Positions 34,731-43,282 of a stretch of DNA of 64,000 nt are shown piece by piece. The position numbers and the translations under genes are program-made. Position 1 is the first letter of the stretch, and the number at the start of each line of letters is the position of its first letter. Source of the stretch: Muriicola sp041358175 (GTDB lineage Bacteria > Bacteroidota > Bacteroidia > Flavobacteriales > Flavobacteriaceae); NCBI RefSeq assembly GCF_041358175.1, contig NZ_JBGKBE010000003.1, positions 186,001 to 250,000 of the forward strand, read 5' to 3'. The notes beneath the pieces were generated by a model. It had not been told where the DNA came from. It searched no databases and saw nothing but the letters and a program-made list of their open reading frames with translations.

Positions 34731-34849
34731 TTCTCAATTATTAATAGATTTCCGCGGTCCAAACAAGCACAATTAACCTTGTCTGGTTTTTGAATTGTTT
34801 TGAATTATTAGTACCTTAATCCTGTTAACCAACTAAAAACCACAGGATT

Positions 34850-35440
34850 ATGAGAAAATTAACGATTTTTTCCGTTCTGGTCTCAATGACCTTATTGACG
34901 AGTTGTGCAACCTGTAACTGGGGTATTAAGGCCGGACCTAATTTTGCTTCCATCGGAGGCGATGAGACCGATGACCTCGATGCCAGGGTAGGCTTATTTT
35001 TTGGAGGATATACCGAATGTAAAGTTCTGGATACATTTAGTATTCAACCCGAATTACTCTTTTCTCAGCAAGGGGCAGATTATACCGAAAGTGAAGGCTT
35101 CGACGGTTCCTTTAAATTCAACTATTTGAATCTTCCTGTAATGGGGAAACTGTATGTTTCGGACGGACTCTTTGTAGAAGCCGGCCCTCAGTTTGGGTAT
35201 TTACTCTCAGCTAAAGATGACTATGAGTCGGCCAGTCTTTCAGGGGAAGATGATATTAAGGACGATATAAAGGATTTAGACATCGGAGCTAATGTGGGTC
35301 TGGGATATCAATTCGACTCAGGACTTAATTTTGGTGCCCGATATAATTTCGGAATAGCGAATATTAATGATTTTGCCGACTCATCAGATTTTTCCAATAC
35401 CAATAATGTCTTCTCATTTGCGGTTGGATTCAGATTTTAG
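34850..35440 (+). CDS. PorT-like outer-membrane beta-barrel protein with a Cys after the signal peptide
   Basis: 196 residues. The signal peptide ends in L-L-T-S-C-A-T-C, which reads as a lipobox, though the protein then enters directly into barrel strands (W-G-I-K-A-G-P-N-F-A-S-I-G-G). The strands, the L-P-V-M-G-K-L-Y-V and the final F-S-F-A-V-G-F-R-F with terminal Phe match the OMP_b-brl_2 / PorT family of small barrels. The lipid anchor on a barrel is unusual and may be a misread of a normal signal peptide. It ends at a strong terminator. Confidence 0.78.
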   Translation: MRKLTIFSVLVSMTLLTSCATCNWGIKAGPNFASIGGDETDDLDARVGLFFGGYTECKVLDTFSIQPELLFSQQGADYTESEGFDGSFKFNYLNLPVMGKLYVSDGLFVEAGPQFGYLLSAKDDYESASLSGEDDIKDDIKDLDIGANVGLGYQFDSGLNFGARYNFGIANINDFADSSDFSNTNNVFSFAVGFRF

Positions 35441-35462
35441 TCGAACCTGAATATAAAAATAG

Positions 35463-35489
35463 GAAGCCCTTCGCGGGCTTCTTTTTTTG
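35463..35489 (+). terminator. Intrinsic terminator
   Basis: GAAGCCC (35463-35469), TTCGC loop, GGGCTTC (35475-35481), then eight T. It ends the barrel-protein gene ahead of aroQ. Confidence 0.92.
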
Positions 35490-35515
35490 TGCTCTTTTTT
35501 TGATACTTTTACCCA

Positions 35516-35932
35516 ATGAAAAAGATCATCATCATCAATGGCCCTAATTTAAATCTGTTGGGCAAGCGGGAACCTGATGTCTATGGAGCCACAAGTTTTG
35601 AAGATTATTTTTCAAAACTCCAAATGACCTACAAGGATGTGCAACTCGCCTATTTCCAGTCGAATATTGAAGGGGAACTTATTGATAAGCTTCAGGAAGT
35701 AGGGTTCAGCTATGATGGCATTATTCTCAACGCGGCGGCTTATACCCATACCTCAGTAGGAATTGGGGATGCTGTAAAAGCCATAGAAACGCCTGTCGTT
35801 GAAGTTCATATCTCCAATACCTTTGCCAGAGAAGATTTCAGACACGTATCTTATATTTCTGCCGCGGCCAAAGGTGTGATTTTAGGTTTCGGACTGAAAT
35901 CTTACGACTTGGCTATCAGGAGCTTTCTTTAA
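35516..35932 (+). CDS. aroQ: 3-dehydroquinate dehydratase, type II
   Basis: 138 residues, the usual size of class II dehydroquinase, the third step of the shikimate pathway. Conserved parts: N-G-P-N-L-N-L-L-G-K-R-E-P-D-V-Y-G at the start, the catalytic Tyr (Y24 of V-Y-G), N-A-A-A-Y-T-H-T-S, and the E-V-H-I-S-N-T-F-A-R-E-D-F-R-H segment with the catalytic His and Arg. It forms dodecamers. XerD is nearby on the other strand; that pairing is often seen in Flavobacteriia. Confidence 0.97.
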   Translation: MKKIIIINGPNLNLLGKREPDVYGATSFEDYFSKLQMTYKDVQLAYFQSNIEGELIDKLQEVGFSYDGIILNAAAYTHTSVGIGDAVKAIETPVVEVHISNTFAREDFRHVSYISAAAKGVILGFGLKSYDLAIRSFL

Positions 35933-36240
35933 AAACCGCGATCTATCTTTAGCTGGGATTGTAAAATCTGTGTTAAATTAAAGAGAAACCTTACTTTTCT
36001 TATTGATTTACCTTAAGATTAATATTATTTGTATTATATTTATTAGAATATTACCCCAAAATCCCCTTCGTCTACGACCTTGTAAATCAGTAGATTGAAT
36101 CTTTGCAAATAACTATCCTACCCGTGTTCTGGATCTTTCGGATTCTAAATAGGTGTCACCTGTGTCCTGCATATTATTGCGTCCAGGTTGTCTCAAAATT
36201 GAAATTCCGGCGGAAACCAAAATAACCAGAATAACCAACA
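35933..36240. other. AT-rich intergenic region before the T9SS protein gene
   Basis: 308 bases without a credible ORF. It contains many A/T runs in the first half and no exact TAnnTTTG box placed well for the downstream gene. The last 25 bases carry two AATAACCA-like units before the ATG at 36241. It likely holds the promoter of the four-gene unit that starts at 36241. Confidence 0.5.
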
Positions 36241-39200
36241 ATGAAAACCAAAATGAAATTCTCAGCCTTTGAGAGAAATTCTTCCTGTGAGGACATAGTA
36301 TTTCTCAATCTAAAATTTATCTCTGCTTTAAGAATCACAGCCTTACTGATTGCTCTATTCTGCCTTCTGATACCACTTCAAGCCCAGAAGGGGAATGGGG
36401 GCTCCAAGGGTGGAAATAATAAGGAAGTGACCCTTTTCACTTGTGCGGAAGATATAGGTAACGGACTATACCTCGCCAAATTCGGGTATACCAATCCAAC
36501 CAACAAAACCATTACAGTTGCCCCTGAGGATAGTTATATTTTCCTCAGTGATAAAATAGAAGATTCTGAATTTGATGGCCTTCAAAAAATTCCGGGAATT
36601 ACATCTTTTGAGCCGGGAACACATGACAATGTTTTGTCTGTTGTCTTTGCAGATAACGGGCATGCTAAATGGACTGTGGCATTTGGTGGGTCGAGCGATG
36701 TAAAGATTAGAGCAACTCTTGATTCTCCGGTTTGCGAAGGTGATCCTTTCATCGTACCTGTGATAGGTCCCGGTAACGGAAAAACCGAAGGCTATGTAAG
36801 TCCGGAGTTGATTTCCCTGGCTACGGGGACAGCAGGCGACACACCATCGCCTATTATTTACCAGATTAGTCCGGCTGAAAAAGTTCTTATCCAAATCGTT
36901 CCTTTTGACGGCAAAACCCAGGATGTTTTGGATTTACTGATCAACACCTTCGGACTAGAGTTCAGTGCTCAGCCTGTAAACTCCGACTTTATTGTAGATC
37001 CTGCACTAATCATTTCGGAGGATCTGGCTGCAATTGATGTATTATTCCCTATCGACAGAATTCTTCCGCCACCCCCTCCGGCTACGCCGATACCTGCGCT
37101 TATAGATTATCCCGAATTGATTAAGTCTGTTCAGGCATTGTATACACCCTTCACATCAGGAAAAGAAGAGGAAACGGGAGATGCGATTACCCAGGGTGAT
37201 TCGACACAGAAATCCGACATAGTCCGACGTTCCTTTCGAATTGTCGGTGAAAATGAGAGTATAGCCGTTGACGGAACGGGGGTTAATATTGTCGTCTTTT
37301 CAAATAGTTTTGACGCTAACCCCCCAGAAGCAGGACAGCCTACCAACGAGGCCATTGATGTTGGGAACGGAGATTTACCTGGCGTTGCCGGAAATGGCAA
37401 TCCAAACGGATACAATACTCCTGTAAATGTGATCAAAGAGTACCCTTACACTTTCGGGCAACTATCCGATGAGGGAAGGGCTATGTTGCAGATTGCACAT
37501 GATATTGCCCCGGGAGCGAATCTGGCATTTAGAACTGCCGTACTTTCACCTAGAGATTTTGAACTCGGAATACAGGAATTAAGTACTGCTGTAAATACAA
37601 TTGCGACAGACGATATCACATTCCCCGGTGAACCCATGTTCGGTATTAGTAATATCGGTACAGCTATACAGAATTTTACTGCAGCGGGGAATTACTATTT
37701 TACCTCTTCTGGGAATTTCTCAAATGCCGCCTACCAGTCGCTTTTTGTGACAGCGGATGGATTAGACTTACCTGATTTCCTTCCCGATAATGGAACCGTA
37801 CCGCACGCCTTTGACGGTGTGGACAATATCTATCAGCGGTTTAGTGTGAAAAATGGAGAAACCTATATGATCGTTCTACAATGGAAGGACGATTTTGCCT
37901 CACAGGATAATATATTAGGAGCCAAAGAAGATCTGGATTTTTGGGTAGTAGACGACGAAGAACGTTTATTGGTGGGAAACAATTACTACAACGATAATGA
38001 CACCAATGTTGCTGAAGATGGGAAAGATCCCATTGAGTATATAACGTTTAAGGCACTTGCCGACGGAGAGGCCAACTTTATGATCACCAGTGCCAATGGC
38101 GATCCGGGTTCACTTCCGTTCAGGTACATCATTTTCGTTAAAAATAACCTGCAAGTATTAGACTTTACCGGGGCACCCACCATCACCGGACATGCACTTA
38201 CGCCAGAAGCTTTGGCCATTGGGGCGGTAGATTTTCGAAAAGAGAATAGTCCTGAACCTCAGGTATTCTCTTCCTTCGCGGGGCAGATCTCGGATGGTTC
38301 AATTCCCCAGGTAGCCCTTGCCTCCTACGATGGAGTAAATACCAATGTGACCACCATAGGCCAGAACGAAGTGAATGGTATCCCTGTTGACGATGATGAT
38401 TTTAAGAATTTCTTCGGCACCTCGGCTTCCGTGGTTCATGTGGCAGCGGCTTTTGCCCTGATGGAATCAGCACTCCCTGCCTGGTATGGCCCTGATTCCT
38501 CTATTGATGTACTGCAACTGTTTAAAGATAATGCCGATAAGGTAGGTAACGAAGCTCAACTGGGCGATGGAATTGTTAATGCAGTTAATACCTTTAAAGC
38601 GATAGCCACTCAAACCGGGGTGATAAGCGACTTTACTATCGAATTCACTTCAGAAGAAGGATCAGTGATTAGTGCGGATGAATTTGAACTAACGATCAAT
38701 GGAGACTACTTTCCCCAGGACCCAACGGTCTTATTTGGAGAGGAGGAACTGCCAATTGTATTCTACGACCCCGAAAATCCTGCAGAGATAAAAGTATTAG
38801 TAGGGCCTTTTACCGGGAATGACCCGGTAACCGTACTGACCAATTCTACAGTTCCTTTGGGAACGGATGGAGGAAAATCGAATCCGATTTACCTGCTTGA
38901 TGACGGAACCATAGCAATCAATGTTATTGCCGGCGATGTCAGCATTGAATATGGGCAGGACTATGATTTTAGCATTACTGTTGAGGGATTACCAGAAGGG
39001 GTGACTTTTGAAAGTCTCGGACTTCCTGATGTCATTTTTACCACTGCGGCAACACCACCATTTCCCAAAGTTGGAAATTACGTGGTTTTCCCTTCTTTTG
39101 ATCTAGAAAATGCGAGTCCTGATCAATTGACCGCTTTGGAAGCATATGTTGTTAATTTTAAAAGCGGATCTCTTTCGGTTGCTAAAAAGAACCTTGAAAT

Positions 39201-40725
39201 TGTTCCTGAGCCGGTGGAGGTGACCTATGGTGAGGCTATCAATTTAAATTTAAATTATAATTATGATAATACGAATATCTCGGACAACGCTGCATTCTTA
39301 TCAGCCATCTCGGAGGCCCATTCTGCCGATTTCTTTCCTGAGAATACCCTGGCCCTGATCAACCGATTTATTGCAATTGTCAACGGTGAAAATATATTCG
39401 ATCTTTTAGATGGTGGAAGTTGGATGGCCACTGAAAATACTATAAACAATAGATTTATAGCTATAGTAAATGAAATGGATCTTATTGAATTGGAAATAGA
39501 CGATTTTGAAAATTATTTTGAAAATCGATTTATTGCCATTGTGAATCGATTTATAGCCATTGTAAATAGCGAGGATTTATTTTCAGGACAAGTTTCATTT
39601 GAAAATCGATTTATAGCCATAGTAAATGACAGTGATCTGGGAGGAGAAAATGATGGAAATGACTATTCCAACACTTTTGCATTGTTAAATGCAGATGATG
39701 ACTCCGAATCTGGAGGTAGTGTATCTACTTTCTATTCTGTAAACCTAATTACAGGATTAGATGTTACTACTAATTCTGAAGTGCATTATTCCTATCCGGG
39801 AGCCATGTTTGCTCCTATCGGGGCTAATTTCAATATAACTTATGATTCTAGCACTTTAACTGTAAATCCGGCTACTCTAACAGCCGAGATAGGTGACCTT
39901 GTAATTGAACAAGGTGAAGTTATAGATCCGGAATTGATTCCGGTTACATTGAATGGATTTGTTTTTGATGAAACATTAGAAGATGTTTTTCCTGAAGGAA
40001 TCACATTCATTATTAAGGACAGTAATGGAGTAGTCTATACCCCCGGGGCTTCAGGTATATTTTATGTCACATTAGCGGCGCCTCAAAACTATGTCATAGA
40101 GCATATACAAACTGGAGTAATTTACGTCAGTCCTAGTGGGGATTATTTGAGAAAGATCCGTACCTATTTAGATTGTGTGGAGGAAGTGAGTTCACCCGAT
40201 GGTTTAAATTATATTGCACATTTCAGGTATGAAAATCCAAATAGTGAAACCATTTATATCGCTGTTGGACCGGAAAATAATATTACTGGACTTGCCCTAT
40301 ACAGTGGAACATTGCCATTTATATTTTACCCAGGGCAGGGTACATTTACGATTCGCTTCGATGGGAACTCAATGAAATGGGAACTAACAAGCAGGGATAG
40401 TACGCATAAGTCTTCCACTTCTTCTAGTGCTAATGCTAATTCTAATCGATGCAATCTGGGTGATAGTTCCTCTTTTGTGTTGTATCCTAATCCTTTGTCC
40501 GGACCTTCCTATATTTTGTCAATTGATCAAAATTTAAGTGAACTGGTAACCCTTGATATCTTTGATATTTTCGGAATTTCTTATTTTAATACTTCAATTG
40601 ATGGTAGAAATGGGGCAGTTACCCAAGAAATTGACATGGGTGGGGGCTATCCCACAGGGATGTATTTCATAAGAATTATCACCAAAAAAGACGTTTTTGT
40701 TTATACGATAGTAAAAACAGATTAA
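36241..40725 (+). CDS. T9SS-exported multidomain protein with degenerate S8-like domain, MBG domains and NRFIAIVN repeats
   Basis: 1494 residues. Order: long signal peptide (about 1-49); a Cys-led sandwich domain (68-165); an S8-subtilisin-like domain (340-790) with F-G-T-S-A-S and S728 but N355 at the usual Asp and E411 in D-E-G-R-A-M where the His motif is expected; an IPT-like module (about 800-890); MBG-type domains (about 895-1290) interrupted by five exact NRFIAIVN copies (1041-1129); a second copy of the Cys-led domain (1312-1404); and a T9SS type A sorting domain (1410-1494, L-Y-P-N-P). It should be secreted and surface-attached or released. The last third is more AT-rich than the first. 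The cyclase gene begins 11 bases after its stop. Confidence 0.83.
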   Translation: MKTKMKFSAFERNSSCEDIVFLNLKFISALRITALLIALFCLLIPLQAQKGNGGSKGGNNKEVTLFTCAEDIGNGLYLAKFGYTNPTNKTITVAPEDSYIFLSDKIEDSEFDGLQKIPGITSFEPGTHDNVLSVVFADNGHAKWTVAFGGSSDVKIRATLDSPVCEGDPFIVPVIGPGNGKTEGYVSPELISLATGTAGDTPSPIIYQISPAEKVLIQIVPFDGKTQDVLDLLINTFGLEFSAQPVNSDFIVDPALIISEDLAAIDVLFPIDRILPPPPPATPIPALIDYPELIKSVQALYTPFTSGKEEETGDAITQGDSTQKSDIVRRSFRIVGENESIAVDGTGVNIVVFSNSFDANPPEAGQPTNEAIDVGNGDLPGVAGNGNPNGYNTPVNVIKEYPYTFGQLSDEGRAMLQIAHDIAPGANLAFRTAVLSPRDFELGIQELSTAVNTIATDDITFPGEPMFGISNIGTAIQNFTAAGNYYFTSSGNFSNAAYQSLFVTADGLDLPDFLPDNGTVPHAFDGVDNIYQRFSVKNGETYMIVLQWKDDFASQDNILGAKEDLDFWVVDDEERLLVGNNYYNDNDTNVAEDGKDPIEYITFKALADGEANFMITSANGDPGSLPFRYIIFVKNNLQVLDFTGAPTITGHALTPEALAIGAVDFRKENSPEPQVFSSFAGQISDGSIPQVALASYDGVNTNVTTIGQNEVNGIPVDDDDFKNFFGTSASVVHVAAAFALMESALPAWYGPDSSIDVLQLFKDNADKVGNEAQLGDGIVNAVNTFKAIATQTGVISDFTIEFTSEEGSVISADEFELTINGDYFPQDPTVLFGEEELPIVFYDPENPAEIKVLVGPFTGNDPVTVLTNSTVPLGTDGGKSNPIYLLDDGTIAINVIAGDVSIEYGQDYDFSITVEGLPEGVTFESLGLPDVIFTTAATPPFPKVGNYVVFPSFDLENASPDQLTALEAYVVNFKSGSLSVAKKNLEIVPEPVEVTYGEAINLNLNYNYDNTNISDNAAFLSAISEAHSADFFPENTLALINRFIAIVNGENIFDLLDGGSWMATENTINNRFIAIVNEMDLIELEIDDFENYFENRFIAIVNRFIAIVNSEDLFSGQVSFENRFIAIVNDSDLGGENDGNDYSNTFALLNADDDSESGGSVSTFYSVNLITGLDVTTNSEVHYSYPGAMFAPIGANFNITYDSSTLTVNPATLTAEIGDLVIEQGEVIDPELIPVTLNGFVFDETLEDVFPEGITFIIKDSNGVVYTPGASGIFYVTLAAPQNYVIEHIQTGVIYVSPSGDYLRKIRTYLDCVEEVSSPDGLNYIAHFRYENPNSETIYIAVGPENNITGLALYSGTLPFIFYPGQGTFTIRFDGNSMKWELTSRDSTHKSSTSSSANANSNRCNLGDSSSFVLYPNPLSGPSYILSIDQNLSELVTLDIFDIFGISYFNTSIDGRNGAVTQEIDMGGGYPTGMYFIRIITKKDVFVYTIVKTD
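39343..39690 (+). repeat. NRFIAIVN peptide repeat block inside the T9SS protein
   Basis: Five identical octapeptides NRFIAIVN lie at 39361-39384, 39448-39471, 39523-39546, 39544-39567 (sharing one Asn with the previous) and 39604-39627. The DNA copies differ at third positions, so identity is held at the protein level. Related seven-residue units flank the block: NTLALIN at 39343-39363 and NTFALLN at 39670-39690. Spacers are acidic and rich in Asp, Glu, Phe. Confidence 0.95.
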
Positions 40726-40736
40726 AATAATTATTA

Positions 40737-42725
40737 ATGCAATTGATAGATAAAAGTATAATGCTGACCCTAAGCATTTTACTACTATTTGGGTCGGGTC
40801 AAAGTATTGCACAGCGATCAGCTATTGATAGCCTTAAAAATCAGGTGGCGACTGGAATTCGAGACACGAATAAGGTCAGAAATCTCAATGAGTTAAGTAT
40901 CGCTGTACTAATGGAAGGGGAAATTGAGGAGTCAATGAGACTCTCAAAACAATCCATTGAGCTCGCTGAGCAACTTAATTATCAAATAGGAGAAGCGTAT
41001 GGAGAGAAGAACATGGGCTTGGCTTACTATTATCAAGGAGATTATAAGAAAGTTCTAAGCCATTGGTCGCGCTCTTTGGAAATTTTTGAAGGAATAGATG
41101 ACGCTCAAGGCATCTCTAATTTATCTAGTAATCTTGGTGCAGTATATTACAGTCAAGGTGGTAATACAAGAGCCCTTGATCTTTATCTGCGTTCTTTAAA
41201 CTTTGCAGAGAAAATAAAGGATTCCTTGCGAATTGCCTCAGTGCTCTTAAATATAGGTGGCTTGTACGCAGATAACCCGAACGACTATGATAAGGCATTG
41301 GATTATTTTAATCGAATTCCACCCTATCTCCCTGCATTGAATAATCCCCAAATCACTACTGGATATTTAATGGGCGTAGGTGAAGTCTACCTGTTACAAG
41401 GGAGGTATGAGAAAGCGATGGGGTACTATAAGCAAGCTTTAGAACTAACTTACGGTACTCAAGATTATTCTGGAAACCTTACAAAATTGGGTATCGTAGA
41501 ACATAAGATGGGAGATAGATCTCAGGCGATAGATTATTTAAATCTGGCTTTATCGAATGCACGGGAGAATAATCAACAGCTACATATCGTGCATGCACTC
41601 ACGGAATTAGGTAATGTCTATCAAGAATTTACTTTTGATAAAGCATTGAAATCTTACAAAGAAGCCGAGACCCTTGCCAATGAAATGCAAACGCAATTCG
41701 AACTAAAGGAGATCTATAAAGGACTTTCTAGCGCTTATGCCCGTCAGGGGGATTACGAAAACGCGTATGCTTACCAGACTTTACAAATGGGAAAAAAGGA
41801 TTCTCTTTTTAATCTTGAAACTGATGATAAAATCAGAGGCTTGCAATTCGAATTTGAAATTGACAAGAAACAAGATGAACTAGTCTCTGCCCAACAGGAA
41901 TTGCAGATCTCTGAACTAGAGACCAAACGGCAACAATATGTTATTTACGGCACTGTTTTGGGTCTTCTTTTAGTCTTTGTTCTTGCCGTAGGGTCTTACA
42001 AGCGTTACCGGTATGTAAACAAAACCAACAAGATCATCGCCGAAGAAAAGGACCGTTCAGACAAGCTATTGCTCAACATCCTCCCGGAAGAAACCGCTAA
42101 AGAATTAAAAGAAAAAGGCAAGGTTGCGGCGAAACGCTTCGAATCTGTGACGATTCTCTTTTCAGACTTTAAAGGGTTTACCTCCCATGCCCAGAACCTG
42201 AATCCTGAGATCCTTGTAAAAAGTGTTGACTATTATTTCTCCCGTTTCGATGAGATCATGGATAAATTCGGTCTGGAAAAGATTAAAACCGTTGGGGACG
42301 CCTACATGTGTGCAGGAGGGTTGCCATTCCCAACCTCAGACCACCCTTTTAAGATGGTTGAGGCGGCCTTTGAAATGGCGGCCGTAATGGAAGAGATCAA
42401 AACAAATCCAAAAGAGGATATAGTACCCTTCGATGTTCGGATTGGAATCAATACAGGGACTGTGGTTGCCGGGGTAGTGGGGTTGAATAAGTTTGCCTAT
42501 GATATCTGGGGCGATGCAGTTAATGTCGCATCACGGATGGAAACCAAGTCGGAACCCGGAAGGATAAATATTTCGGAAAACACCTATGAGATTATCAAAG
42601 ACGTCTATGAATGCGAACCCAGGGGGGAGGTTGAGGTTAAAAATAAGGGGATGATGGCCATGTATTTTGTCAAAGGCAGGAAAATAATCCGCCATGCGAA
42701 ATCAGAAAAAGAAGTAAATGCTTAA
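40737..42725 (+). CDS. Periplasmic-TPR, membrane-anchored class III adenylate cyclase
   Basis: 662 residues. Signal peptide (about 8-25), TPR repeats (about 45-350), coiled coil (about 360-400), one transmembrane helix (401-420), then the N-I-L-P cyclase linker (447-450) and the class III cyclase domain (465-650). Catalytic residues are complete: metal Asp D477 and D521, substrate-selecting K517 and D589, transition-state N596 and R600. K/D at those positions is the pattern for ATP, giving cAMP. The topology suggests a periplasmic TPR sensor that controls a cytoplasmic cyclase. The first half is AT-rich, the cyclase half is like the rest of the genome. The next gene starts 25 bases downstream. 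Confidence 0.9.
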   Translation: MQLIDKSIMLTLSILLLFGSGQSIAQRSAIDSLKNQVATGIRDTNKVRNLNELSIAVLMEGEIEESMRLSKQSIELAEQLNYQIGEAYGEKNMGLAYYYQGDYKKVLSHWSRSLEIFEGIDDAQGISNLSSNLGAVYYSQGGNTRALDLYLRSLNFAEKIKDSLRIASVLLNIGGLYADNPNDYDKALDYFNRIPPYLPALNNPQITTGYLMGVGEVYLLQGRYEKAMGYYKQALELTYGTQDYSGNLTKLGIVEHKMGDRSQAIDYLNLALSNARENNQQLHIVHALTELGNVYQEFTFDKALKSYKEAETLANEMQTQFELKEIYKGLSSAYARQGDYENAYAYQTLQMGKKDSLFNLETDDKIRGLQFEFEIDKKQDELVSAQQELQISELETKRQQYVIYGTVLGLLLVFVLAVGSYKRYRYVNKTNKIIAEEKDRSDKLLLNILPEETAKELKEKGKVAAKRFESVTILFSDFKGFTSHAQNLNPEILVKSVDYYFSRFDEIMDKFGLEKIKTVGDAYMCAGGLPFPTSDHPFKMVEAAFEMAAVMEEIKTNPKEDIVPFDVRIGINTGTVVAGVVGLNKFAYDIWGDAVNVASRMETKSEPGRINISENTYEIIKDVYECEPRGEVEVKNKGMMAMYFVKGRKIIRHAKSEKEVNA

Positions 42726-42750
42726 ATTGTAGGCTACAAGCATATAAAAA

Positions 42751-43269
42751 ATGATGGGCCGTCAAGATCCGAACAATTATTGGGAGCAGCTAGAACGTCT
42801 TGAAAAACTGATCAGAGCCTCCGAATTTAAGGCAGGGGTAATCTTTTCTTTTCACAGCCTTATTCTGGGTCTATTTGCCGAGAAGCTCGATTACTTTCAA
42901 CCGACCTTAGAAAGTAATCTCTGGTTTACTTGTTTTACATGCTTGTGGTTCATCTCGGTACTAATCTCTATCTACTATTGCTTCAGGTGTTTTATGCCGA
43001 GGATGGAGATGAAATACGATGACAATGTCTTTTTCTTTTTGGACGCGGTTAAAGCCTATGGCAATTCCGATGAGTATACCAAAAAATTGATAGAAATCTG
43101 TGGAAGCGAGGAAGAACTCTATTCCCAGCTCGCCCAGCAGATCCACGTAGAGAGTAAAATTATTGCCGAAAAATTTGGCAGTGTACAGAGCTCCCTCCGA
43201 TTCTTTGCCCTGAGTTTTATTTTCGCCATGCTAAGCCTGGTTATCTGGATTGTACAGATTATAAGCTAA
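42751..43269 (+). CDS. Stand-alone Pycsar transmembrane effector-like protein (PycTM / DUF5706)
   Basis: 172 residues. Layout matches PycTM: a starting W-E-Q-L-E-R-L-E-K-L-I-R-A-S-E-F-K-A helix, transmembrane helices at 28-44 and 57-77, a soluble middle with V-F-F-F-L-D-A-V (93-100) and an amphipathic L-A-Q-Q-I-H-V-E-S-K-I-I-A-E-K-F segment (127-142), and a final helix (149-170). PycTM proteins respond to cyclic nucleotides and damage the inner membrane. Here it is separate from the HD domain that is usually fused to it in Bacteroidota, and it directly follows a cyclase. The family call is by eye. Confidence 0.78.
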   Translation: MMGRQDPNNYWEQLERLEKLIRASEFKAGVIFSFHSLILGLFAEKLDYFQPTLESNLWFTCFTCLWFISVLISIYYCFRCFMPRMEMKYDDNVFFFLDAVKAYGNSDEYTKKLIEICGSEEELYSQLAQQIHVESKIIAEKFGSVQSSLRFFALSFIFAMLSLVIWIVQIIS

Positions 43270-43282
43270 AACGTCACCCCTC

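Noticed and set aside
39361..39627. CRISPR-like or DNA repeat array
   Set aside because: Repeats are in frame, only 24 bases, irregularly spaced and vary at third codon positions. They encode identical peptides, so it is a protein repeat.
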